37,733 nt of DNA from Pseudomonadota bacterium (GTDB lineage Bacteria; Pseudomonadota; Gammaproteobacteria; Burkholderiales; Burkholderiaceae), in assembly GCA_023441105.1 (NCBI GenBank), contig JAEZQX010000051.1:1-37733 (forward strand), in the 5' to 3' direction. How positions within the stretch are numbered: the first letter of the stretch is position 1; each line of letters begins with the position of its first letter. Below are positions 30,938-37,733 of this stretch, in pieces. Position numbers and translations under genes: made by a program. The notes beneath the pieces are model-generated. The model worked only from the letters and a program-made list of their open reading frames with translations, ran no database searches and was not told the origin of the DNA.

Positions 30938-32383
30938 ATGAATACCCCAAACTTTGTTGGCACTTCAATTCTTTGCATCGGCGACATCATGCTGGACCGA
31001 TACGTCAAGGGGAGCGTTTCTCGGATATCCCCGGAGAGTCCCGTGCCCGTCATAACCTCCTATAACGTTGAGGAGGTGCTGGGGGGCGCGGCGAATGTGG
31101 CGCGAAACATCGTTGCGTTGGGAGGTTCATGCACGTTGCTGGGTGTCATCGGAGCCGATGAAGTCGGGCGTACTATCACGAGGCTCCTTGGTGCCTGCGC
31201 GAGAATGGCTCCAAAGCTGACCATCTCGGAGAGTCGAGTCTCAACCGAAAAAACTCGCTTTGTGGCCGATGGCCACCACCTGCTCCGGGCCGATTCCGAG
31301 ACTTTGGGGCCTCTCGATTGTGCTGCCGAACAAGATCTACTCGCTAAGATTCAATCGAGTTTTTCGGATCATCAAGTCATCGTTCTCTCTGACTACGGAA
31401 AGGGCGCCCTCACTGATACGGTCCTTCGCGTCACGATTGAAATGAGTCGAGCGCTGGGGAAGGTTGTTATCGTTGATCCAAAGTCATCAAGTTTTGAAAA
31501 ATATGCAGGGGCTAACCTCATCACGCCGAATGCAAAAGAGGCTGCCGTGGCAGCGACGGTAGGCATAACCTCCGACAGCGACGCGGAAATTGCGGGAAAT
31601 AGGATCGTGAATGCTCATCGTATTGATGCGGCGCTCATCACCCGGGCTAATCACGGTATGTCTCTAGTACAAAACGAACATCCATCCGTTCATATTCGCT
31701 CGCATGCGCGAGAGGTGGCGGACGTGGTAGGGGCCGGAGACACCGTTGTTGCTGCGCTGTCGCTGTGCCTTGGAAGCGGGCTAGACTATGAGCAGTCGGC
31801 GCGAGTCGCTAATGTAGCGGCCGGCATCGTAGTAGCTAAGCAAGGAACTGCAACCGTTAGCCCAAGCGAACTGTCTGAGGAACTAGGGCTGAACCAAGTG
31901 CAACTTAGGGCGCCAAGTAGCAAGGTTCTATCAGCAAGCAAGGCTGCGAGAGTGTCTGCCGATTGGCGCCGTCAAGGCTTGAAGGTAGGCTTCACGAACG
32001 GGTGCTTCGACGTCTTGCATATTGGTCATCTAAGCACGATCCAATTCGCACGCCGTTCATGTGACAGATTGGTCGTCGGCCTTAATGGTGATGGCTCGAT
32101 TCGCCGCCTAAAAGGTGCCTCTCGGCCAATAAATCCGAGCGCGGAGCGCGCAGCTCTGCTAGCCAGCATGGAACACGTGGACGCCGTGGTGGTATTCGAC
32201 GACGACACCCCGCTATCGCTAATCCAGGAAATCAGACCTGACGTGCTGGTGAAGGGGGGGGACTATAGCAGTGAAAGCATCGTCGGAGCGGAGTATGTCC
32301 GGGAGAGCGGGGGGAGCGTACTGATATCAGAGATGGTCGAAGGTCGTAGTACGACTCGGATTGTGGAGGCCACGTGCGGTTGA
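30938..32383 (+). CDS. hldE: Bifunctional heptose kinase/adenylyltransferase HldE
   Basis: A 481-residue two-domain enzyme that phosphorylates D-glycero-beta-D-manno-heptose 7-phosphate at C1 and, after the GmhB step, adds AMP to make ADP-D,D-heptose for LPS inner core. The N-terminal PfkB kinase part (about 1-320) has GGAANVARNIVALGG and the anion-hole/catalytic motif GAGD (265-268). The C-terminal nucleotidyltransferase part (about 345-480) has FTNGCFDVLHIGH with HIGH at 361-364, then LKGASRPINPSAERAALL. The ATG at 30938 matches the family N-terminus; the frame extends upstream to a TTG at 30803 without homology. It heads an operon with hldD and gmhB. Its codon use is AT-richer than the left half of the window. 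Confidence 0.95.
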   Translation: MNTPNFVGTSILCIGDIMLDRYVKGSVSRISPESPVPVITSYNVEEVLGGAANVARNIVALGGSCTLLGVIGADEVGRTITRLLGACARMAPKLTISESRVSTEKTRFVADGHHLLRADSETLGPLDCAAEQDLLAKIQSSFSDHQVIVLSDYGKGALTDTVLRVTIEMSRALGKVVIVDPKSSSFEKYAGANLITPNAKEAAVAATVGITSDSDAEIAGNRIVNAHRIDAALITRANHGMSLVQNEHPSVHIRSHAREVADVVGAGDTVVAALSLCLGSGLDYEQSARVANVAAGIVVAKQGTATVSPSELSEELGLNQVQLRAPSSKVLSASKAARVSADWRRQGLKVGFTNGCFDVLHIGHLSTIQFARRSCDRLVVGLNGDGSIRRLKGASRPINPSAERAALLASMEHVDAVVVFDDDTPLSLIQEIRPDVLVKGGDYSSESIVGAEYVRESGGSVLISEMVEGRSTTRIVEATCG

Positions 32384-32408
32384 TGCGGGTTTGCCATAGG
32401 ACGCGGTT

Positions 32409-33392
32409 ATGATAGTGGTTACGGGTGCTGCTGGGTTCATCGGCTCAAATATCGTCGCCGAACTAGAAGAGGGCGGGTGCGACGAGGTGGTGGCAGTCGA
32501 TTGGTTCGGTACCGAGGAGAAATGGCGAAATATCAGCAAGCGCCGCCTTTCGGGATTCGTTTCACCGACCGATTTGAATGAATTTCTCCGGCGAAACCGC
32601 AGGGCTGTCTCGGGGGTCGTTCATATGGGCGCTCTATCGGCGACTACTGAACGAGATGTTGACGCCCTAATTTCAAACAACATCAACGCGACAGTGGCGC
32701 TGTGGGACTGGTGCGCGGAGCATCAGGTGCCATTCGTGTATGCGTCTTCGGCGGCAACTTACGGCAGCGCGGAAAGTGGCTTCCATGATGATCATTCGCT
32801 CGCCAATCTCGCCAGCCTTCGCCCCCTGAATCCCTATGGCTGGAGCAAGTACGCAACCGATATTATTTTGGCGAGACGCGCTGCTGCAGGTAAGGCTCCG
32901 CCGCAATGGGTCGGCATCAAGTTCTTCAACGTATTCGGTCCGAACGAATACCATAAAGGAGAAATGAGGAGCGTCGTACTTAAGTTGTTCGAGCAGGCCA
33001 CTGCCAGTAAGAAGGTAGCTCTGTTCAAGAGTTATCGAGATGATGTGGAGGATGGTGGTCAGCGGCGGGACTTTGTCTACGTGAAGGATTGTGCCCGAGC
33101 GGTATGTTGGTTCTTAAGGAACTCCTCAGTGAGCGGCATCTTCAACTTTGGATCCGGGTGCGCAAGGAGTTTTCTAGAAGTTGCCAGAGCCGTCAGCGCG
33201 TCCTTTGGTGCTCCGCTAGAGGTGAAGTTCGTTGAGATGCCAGAAGCACTGCGTGACCGGTATCAGTATTTCACAGAGGCCAACATGGGAAAACTAATCG
33301 GATGTGGATATGACGCCGAACCACTTTCCCTTGAAGAGGGTGTCCAGGAGTATGTTCAACAATACCTCCTGGAGAAGGATCAGTACCGTTAG
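32409..33392 (+). CDS. hldD: ADP-L-glycero-D-manno-heptose 6-epimerase HldD
   Basis: A 327-residue extended SDR that inverts C6 of ADP-D,D-heptose to give ADP-L,D-heptose, the donor for LPS inner-core heptosyltransferases. It has the NAD(P) loop VTGAAGFIGSN at the N-terminus, the YxxxK pair Y143/K147 in NPYGWSKYATD, and the substrate-loop FFNVFGPNEYHKGEMRSVV followed by RDFVYVKD, all standard for HldD. It begins 25 bases after hldE. The length is normal for the family. Confidence 0.95.
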   Translation: MIVVTGAAGFIGSNIVAELEEGGCDEVVAVDWFGTEEKWRNISKRRLSGFVSPTDLNEFLRRNRRAVSGVVHMGALSATTERDVDALISNNINATVALWDWCAEHQVPFVYASSAATYGSAESGFHDDHSLANLASLRPLNPYGWSKYATDIILARRAAAGKAPPQWVGIKFFNVFGPNEYHKGEMRSVVLKLFEQATASKKVALFKSYRDDVEDGGQRRDFVYVKDCARAVCWFLRNSSVSGIFNFGSGCARSFLEVARAVSASFGAPLEVKFVEMPEALRDRYQYFTEANMGKLIGCGYDAEPLSLEEGVQEYVQQYLLEKDQYR

Positions 33393-33442
33393 GGCTAGCG
33401 AGATGTTTGATAAAACTTCTTCGTAATGTCCGTTCGCCGAAT

Positions 33443-33988
33443 ATGAAAGGATTGGGTCGAAAAGCAGCCTTCTTGGATCGCGACGGAACTGTGATCGTGG
33501 AGAGGAACTATTTGCATGATCCTAGTTTAGTAGTTCTTGAGACTCTTGCGGCGGAAGGACTTCGATCTCTCGCAGCGATGGGATATGTGCCAGTTCTTAT
33601 CACCAATCAATCGGGAGTCGGGCGAGGTATGTTCGGGATGGATGCCGTAGACCGTGTACATGCGAAGCTCGGAATGATGCTCAAAGAAGTTGGCGTGTCA
33701 CTCGATGGCATCTATGTCTGCCCCCATTCTCCGCGGGACGGGTGCAGTTGTCGAAAGCCGAAGCCGGGGCTGCTTCTTAAGGCTAGTTCAGAGTTAGGAA
33801 TCGACCTAACCCGCTCAATCGTCATCGGTGATAAGGTGAGCGATCTACAGGCTGCAAGTGCGGTTGGGGCGAAGGGCTTTCTGGTTACCGGAAGCAGGCC
33901 TTCCGACGTATCCACCACACGACGAATGGATTGGACGATCTGTCGCAGTATCCAAGACGTGGCAGAGGTCCTCAGCTCTATAGGATAG
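33443..33988 (+). CDS. gmhB: D-glycero-D-manno-heptose 1,7-bisphosphate 7-phosphatase GmhB
   Basis: A 181-residue HAD phosphatase that removes the C7 phosphate between the two HldE steps. The nucleophile/acid pair D12/D14 is in AAFLDRDGTV. A Thr/Asn motif LITNQSGVGRG follows, then the zinc loop CPHSPRDGCSC (C93, H95, C101, C103), RKPKPGLL and the final acidic motif VIGDKVSDLQAA (D130). The ATG at 33443 fits the family; the frame also allows a TTG at 33407. It completes hldE-hldD-gmhB, but no gmhA (sedoheptulose 7-phosphate isomerase) is in the window. Confidence 0.93.
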   Translation: MKGLGRKAAFLDRDGTVIVERNYLHDPSLVVLETLAAEGLRSLAAMGYVPVLITNQSGVGRGMFGMDAVDRVHAKLGMMLKEVGVSLDGIYVCPHSPRDGCSCRKPKPGLLLKASSELGIDLTRSIVIGDKVSDLQAASAVGAKGFLVTGSRPSDVSTTRRMDWTICRSIQDVAEVLSSIG

Positions 33989-33993
33989 AGGGA

Positions 33994-35154
33994 GTGAGCG
34001 TAGTGTTCTCGGAGCGATGCCTAGGGCCGGAGTATGCATGGGCTCGAAAATGGCTTTTCGAAGCAGCCTTCCCTCTTTGGCTGGAGAAAGGATGGGATCG
34101 GCAAACTGGCGGATTCCATGATGCTCTCAGCATGAACGGCGCTCGGGCGGCAGTACCCAACAGGCTTCGCGTTCAAACGCGACAGATCTATGCGTTCTCG
34201 CTTGCCGGCAAGCTTGGGTGGGGAGGCGACTGGCTGGAGGCCGTCTTGAAGGGTCTGCATTTCCTTCGACTGTTCAAGAGAGACGATGGTCTCTACATGA
34301 GTTCGCTGACGAAGAGTTCTTGCGAGTTCGATCTGTATGACCAAGCGTTCGTTTTGCTAGCCCTCGCAAGCGCGTATGAACAACTTGGTTTTGATAGGAA
34401 ACTGGCATCGGCTGCAATGGGGATTGTGCGGAACCTTCGCCGTGAGTACGCAAATCATCACGGCGGATTTGAAGAGAGCATCCCGCCAAGTCTTCCCCTG
34501 CGCTCCAATCCGCATATGCACCTGTTTGAGGCCGCGCTTGCTTGGGTCGCTGTAGGTGTTGACGAATGCTTCCGAGCTCTGGCAATTGATATTTTGCTCT
34601 TGGCTGAGAGTAGGTTCGTCGTCGGAGGTTCTATAGCAGAGAACTTTGATCAGGATTGGCGTGTTTCCGCCGAAACTGACGCCCCTCGTGAGCCGGGCCA
34701 TCAGTTTGAATGGGCATTTTTGCTGTCGGAGGCCGATCGTCTAGTGGGGTCGTTCACGACCGGTTTGCAGCAGCGTCTTTACAGCTTCGGTACGAGAGGA
34801 ATCAATCCGTCACGGAATGTCGTGCACTTCTCCATGGATTCTGAGGGCGGTGTAGTCAATGCGCGTGCCCGACTGTGGGCGCAGACGGAACGGCTACGGG
34901 CATCGCTCAGATTCAAGCGGAACGCTTCCAGATCGTCGGATGTTAGAACTGCTTTTGCATGTGTGAGGAGTTTCCTCACCGTTCCTACCCCGGGACTCTG
35001 GTATGAGTGGCAGGCGGCGGATGGCTCCTTCGAGGTTTCCGACGTGCCTGCCACAACGCTTTACCACATCGTCAACGGCTTCAGTGAATTCTTCGATCAG
35101 CGCGCGGTCGGGGAAGCTGGTGGTGTCGGACTCCAAGCGCCTTCGCCTCAGTAA
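33994..35154 (+). CDS. AGE family sugar epimerase/isomerase
   Basis: A 386-residue (alpha/alpha)6-barrel protein of the N-acylglucosamine 2-epimerase / mannose isomerase family. Family signatures are in order: GGFHDAL, NRLRVQTRQIYAFSLAGKLGW (R59, R63), LYDQAFVLLALASAY, NPHMHLFEAALAW (H174, H176, E179), EPGHQFEWAFLLSEA with catalytic H236, and ATTLYHIVNGFSEF near the end. The GTG at 33994 has AGGA at 8 bases and lies 5 bases after the gmhB stop; the open frame reaches back to 33931. Such enzymes interconvert aldose and ketose or 2-epimers (mannose/fructose, GlcNAc/ManNAc). In a heptose operon without gmhA, a role in making the sugar-phosphate precursor, or a mannose precursor for the polysaccharide, is conceivable but unproven. 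Confidence 0.88.
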   Translation: MSVVFSERCLGPEYAWARKWLFEAAFPLWLEKGWDRQTGGFHDALSMNGARAAVPNRLRVQTRQIYAFSLAGKLGWGGDWLEAVLKGLHFLRLFKRDDGLYMSSLTKSSCEFDLYDQAFVLLALASAYEQLGFDRKLASAAMGIVRNLRREYANHHGGFEESIPPSLPLRSNPHMHLFEAALAWVAVGVDECFRALAIDILLLAESRFVVGGSIAENFDQDWRVSAETDAPREPGHQFEWAFLLSEADRLVGSFTTGLQQRLYSFGTRGINPSRNVVHFSMDSEGGVVNARARLWAQTERLRASLRFKRNASRSSDVRTAFACVRSFLTVPTPGLWYEWQAADGSFEVSDVPATTLYHIVNGFSEFFDQRAVGEAGGVGLQAPSPQ

Positions 35155-35179
35155 GCATATCTACTAGCTGTCACCGACC

Positions 35180-35280
35180 CTATGGCCGGTAGGCCCGAGT
35201 GAACATGTGGCGAACGCCCAGTTCAGGCAGGCCTTGGCGTAGTTGCGGGAGTGGAAGGAGGCCGGTCCGTTGTCGGACGC
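35180..35280 (-). pseudogene. Remnant of an IS481/IS3-type transposase (integrase core)
   Basis: On the minus strand the bases encode SDNGPASFHSRNYAKAC, then after a one-base frameshift LPELGVRHMFTRAYRP and a stop at 35180-35182. This is the second catalytic Asp region of a DDE integrase core (SDNG), followed by the usual LGI/VRH-xx-TRPY-xP stretch. The rest of the element is missing. It abuts the helicase fragment on its right. Confidence 0.65.
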
Positions 35281-35435
35281 TTACACCGGGCGATCCGCTT
35301 GTGTCAGGACTATCAACTTGCCTGCCGCTGTCGGCAGCACCATCAGCGGGTTGCCCTCGGGTTGGTTTGGTGCTTTCGCCACCAGGCGAAGAGCCGGTCG
35401 ATGACGCGGCTGCGGTAGGCAGGCAACTGGATCAT
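35281..35435 (-). pseudogene. N-terminal remnant of a DEAD/DEAH helicase
   Basis: From the ATG at 35435 the minus strand reads MIQLPAYRSRVIDRLFAWW, then RKHQTNP, and after a frameshift EGNPLMVLPTAAGKLIVL. This matches the opening of superfamily-2 helicases, with a Walker A motif (LPTAAGK) but Leu in place of the expected Ser/Thr after GK. A stop follows at 35281-35283. Only about 50 codons survive. Confidence 0.6.
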
Positions 35436-35846
35436 GTCGCCGCTGGGCCGCTGGGTCCTCAACGCCCGGACATCCACGGCCAGGCCGTTGCGCTCGTTTA
35501 TCAGCACGGTATGATCGCCATCGTCAGCCTGCCTCGCGCAGCAGCGATCGGCATCGTCCTTCCCGGGGCGAGAAGTCCTCAAGCTTGAGGGAATGGCTTG
35601 CTTCGGGGTGGTCTGCGGCATCTTAGGATAATTGGTGCCGACAGTCTCCACTATGGAGCGTCTGCTTCCCACTCCTGGCCCCTGATCAGCACCACCGGTG
35701 CACCCTACTGCAAACCCAGCACGCGAAGTGCTGCGGCACCTCCTTGGTCTTCACGTAGCGGATCGCGAAGAAGTGAGCGGCTTCCCTCGGCGCAGGTTAG
35801 GTCGCCGTGCCGTCGCTGCAGTTCATGTAAGTTGGCGATGCGTTGG
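35436..35846. other. Decayed region, no intact gene
   Basis: No supportable gene in this stretch. The minus strand has an open frame upstream of the helicase remnant that includes HTVLINERNGLAVDVRAL (about 35466-35520). This has the flavour of an IS5-type transposase (ENRNGLVVD) but is too short to assign. GC content is intermediate. With the two remnants to its left it makes almost 700 bases of gene debris between the AGE gene and the acyltransferase. Confidence 0.4.
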
Positions 35847-37055
35847 CTAAGTCTCATTGCGGCGACTCCCCAACGAGCTGGTATACGTCTTGCGCCAGAA
35901 GCCCACGCGTCGAACTCCATCCGTAATCATCTGGACTTTATTCATCGCGGGCTGCTCAATGAGTCTAAGGGTTGCGAAGCAGCAACCCACGAGCACCGGC
36001 ACCAGGCATGCAACGAGGAGCCAATGCTGGAGCGGTGTGAACGAGCGAGCGACGTCAAGGCCAACAATCGCACGGAAGGTAATGAAGAGCAACAGGCCAT
36101 GCAGCAGGTAGATACCATACGCCATCTCGCCTAGGGCCCTTGAGAATCGGTGAGTCAAGAGTCCGAAGAAGCTGTTGCCGCAGGAGATCAACGAGAAAGC
36201 CAGAGCCAAGAGAGTGAGCGGAACAAGCGCCTCAGGCCCTGGGAAGAAGCAAACGCTGGCCGTCACACATAGGACGATGAGGAATGACGCCGAAGTGGAG
36301 CGCGCAAAGGCCCGGAATAGCGGTATCGTGGACAGGAAGGCCGCGGCAATCCCGCCGAGGAACGGGTATGTCAGCATCGGCTGTGCGAACTTAATCCCGG
36401 CCGCGAGGGCGCAGACAGCGAGAAGTAAGTACACAGTTGGCGGCATGTTGCCGATCGACAGCGCCAAAAGCGGAAGGCACAGGTAGAAGATCCACTCGTA
36501 CCTGAGAGACCATGTGACCCCCGCCACGATCATCCAACTGTCTTTCAGCCCATTGACATCTGGCGCTCCAGGAATGGTGAACGTCAGCCAGTAGAGGAGC
36601 TGCCGGATCAGCTGGGAGGTGGAAGTTCTGAGGGCCCAGCCCGTAAGAGAGAAGACTACGATTAGGAAGATCGCTAGCGCTACCAAGTACAGCGGCGTTA
36701 GCCTCATGAAGCGCGAGACATAGAGGCGCAGCCAGTCAACCCCATTCTTCCTGCCTTCGATGAGTTTCGACATGAATAGGAAGCCGGTGATCATGAAGAA
36801 CACGCCGACGCTGCCTTTGCCAAGGTGCGCGTACAAATGCGTAGTCTCGAGCCCCCAGTTTCCTGTATGCAGATAGAAGTACCAGATGCTCGCGTGGTGC
36901 ATGAAGACGAACAGGGCTAAGTAGCCGCGGAGGCCATCGATTGAGGAAAAGCGCCCCGGTTTGACTGGCATGACGATGTGATCGCCAAGGAAGCCAGCGC
37001 AAGCGACCGCGATCGCTGACAGCAAGAGCACCGGCAGGATGCTCACAGGATCCAT
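35847..37055 (-). CDS. Acyltransferase-3 family membrane protein (OafA-like)
   Basis: A 402-residue polytopic protein with about ten or eleven membrane spans, of the acyltransferase-3 family that O-acetylates or acylates surface polysaccharides and other envelope sugars. Key stretches are SSIDGLRGYLALFVFMHHASIWYF, carrying the conserved His pair after DGLRG, KGSVGVFFMITGFLF, ARXX-like YVSRFMRLTPLYLVAL, the VTWSLRYEWIFYLCLPLL motif, and LGEMAYGIYLLHGLLLF near the C-terminus. The length is typical for a stand-alone acyltransferase without a periplasmic SGNH domain. It lies on the opposite strand to the heptose operon, downstream of the partial gene at 37107. The role, modification of the local polysaccharide, is inferred. 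Confidence 0.9.
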   Translation of the reverse strand: MDPVSILPVLLLSAIAVACAGFLGDHIVMPVKPGRFSSIDGLRGYLALFVFMHHASIWYFYLHTGNWGLETTHLYAHLGKGSVGVFFMITGFLFMSKLIEGRKNGVDWLRLYVSRFMRLTPLYLVALAIFLIVVFSLTGWALRTSTSQLIRQLLYWLTFTIPGAPDVNGLKDSWMIVAGVTWSLRYEWIFYLCLPLLALSIGNMPPTVYLLLAVCALAAGIKFAQPMLTYPFLGGIAAAFLSTIPLFRAFARSTSASFLIVLCVTASVCFFPGPEALVPLTLLALAFSLISCGNSFFGLLTHRFSRALGEMAYGIYLLHGLLLFITFRAIVGLDVARSFTPLQHWLLVACLVPVLVGCCFATLRLIEQPAMNKVQMITDGVRRVGFWRKTYTSSLGSRRNET

Positions 37056-37106
37056 CGCGATGTCCGTCGTTCGAAGAGTGTTGGGGCTAACGTTCTCATG
37101 GGAATC

Positions 37107-37733
37107 TCAGGCCGTTTTCCGGTGCTTGTTGACCCGTCCCCACTTCGAGTGGACTGACTTTTGTCTCGCCATTCCTTCACGCGCGGCCAACGAGTCATCA
37201 CTCAAATGCTGCAGACTGCCGCTGGCGTTCTTGGGGTGGATGTAGCAGCCTAGGCGCACAATTGAAGGCAGCAAGACATGGCAACAGTCGCGGAAGTGGC
37301 TCGCGTCTACGCTGCCGACTTGGAACTGCACGAACCAGGGTCCTGACGCCCACGTCTGCGAGCCCCTGTCCAACTCCCCCTGATCATCTGACATGATCAC
37401 CACGTCGTCATCCGCTTGCAGCGTCAGTGACCTCGCGTCGATAGCCGACCGCCGCGTCTCGGGCAGCGCCAAGTATGGGAACACGTAATGCCTGCTCTCA
37501 GGAGTGGTCTGCACCTGCAAGGCTTCGCCGAGCACTGTCCCTCCAGGAACCTGAGCGATGTAGGCTGCGATCGTCAGCTCGTAGAAGGACCTTCCGCTGG
37601 TGTTCGAAAGCGCAGCGACGCCAACCAGGTAACGGTAGCCTACTTCTTTGGAAGCATACTTCTTGAGCGTCGTCTGGGCGTTGCCGAAAGTCGCGTTTCT
37701 ACGAATGACGCTGATCGCGCAACCGAAGAGGTC
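37107..37733 (-). CDS. Unrecognised protein, C-terminal part
   Basis: The minus-strand frame is open from the window edge to a stop at 37107, giving 208 residues of a protein whose start is outside. I do not recognise the family. The visible part has mixed beta-type composition (VGYRYLVGVAALSNTSGRSFYELTIAAYIAQVPGG; LTLQADDDVVIMSDDQGEL; GPWFVQFQVGSVDASHF) and no clear membrane span. It ends in a basic tail (SKWGRVNKHRKTA). The pattern would suit a secreted or surface protein or a domain of one. It lies 51 bases upstream of the acyltransferase gene on the same strand and could be co-transcribed with it. Confidence 0.5.
   Translation of the reverse strand, partial: DLFGCAISVIRRNATFGNAQTTLKKYASKEVGYRYLVGVAALSNTSGRSFYELTIAAYIAQVPGGTVLGEALQVQTTPESRHYVFPYLALPETRRSAIDARSLTLQADDDVVIMSDDQGELDRGSQTWASGPWFVQFQVGSVDASHFRDCCHVLLPSIVRLGCYIHPKNASGSLQHLSDDSLAAREGMARQKSVHSKWGRVNKHRKTA

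Noticed and set aside
35881..35886. GTATAC as a further operator
   Set aside because: It lies within the 3' end of the acyltransferase coding region and lacks the second element.

Overview
The window reads as a chromosomal stretch of a high-GC betaproteobacterium, most likely Burkholderiales. The reasons are the Bug-type periplasmic receptors (two intact, one remnant), two TRAP transporters, several GntR/FCD and LysR regulators beside small catabolic operons, and an ADP-heptose lipopolysaccharide set. The assignment is by gene style only; there is no rRNA or other phylogenetic marker here.

Layout. (1) 1-7451, plus strand: end of an isocitrate/isopropylmalate-type dehydrogenase, a Bug receptor, a COG3618 lactonase-like amidohydrolase, a complete TRAP transporter (dctP, dctQ, dctM), an L-fucose/aldose-dehydrogenase-like aldo/keto reductase and a GntR/FCD regulator. 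Together these look like uptake and oxidation of a sugar or lactone. (2) 7366-9102: a carboxymuconolactone-decarboxylase-like gene diverging from a LysR regulator. (3) 9110-17318: a GntR/FCD regulator diverging from hyuA-hyuB (hydantoinase/oxoprolinase type), which converges on a minus-strand operon dctP-dctQ-dctM-rraA. The hyuA promoter and the TRAP promoter carry the same composite operator, GTATAC plus a nearby GTCAAAGAC, so they probably form one regulon. (4) 17572-25581: a LysR regulator diverging from a tight seven-gene operon: ACMSD-type amidohydrolase, CMD/AhpD-like protein, acyl-CoA synthetase, crotonase-fold protein, Bug receptor, 2-hydroxyacid dehydrogenase and SDR. This is the best candidate for an undescribed CoA-dependent degradation pathway. 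Its crotonase lacks both usual glutamates and its SDR lacks the usual serine. (5) 25603-29284: a Bug remnant, an MFS carrier, an SbmA/BacA peptide importer and two small membrane proteins, one of them VanZ-like. (6) 29285-37733: GC content drops clearly and codon use changes. This part holds a WcaF-like acetyltransferase, hldE, hldD, gmhB, an AGE-family sugar isomerase/epimerase, a graveyard of helicase and transposase fragments, an acyltransferase-3 membrane protein and an unrecognised partial gene. It looks like a transferred surface-polysaccharide island.

No tRNA, rRNA, CRISPR array, intact insertion sequence or clear intrinsic terminator was recognised. Non-coding structure includes a branched palindrome at 1594-1659, short tandem repeats at 455-510 and 5530-5574, and two LysR-type T-N11-A dyads in divergent promoter regions.
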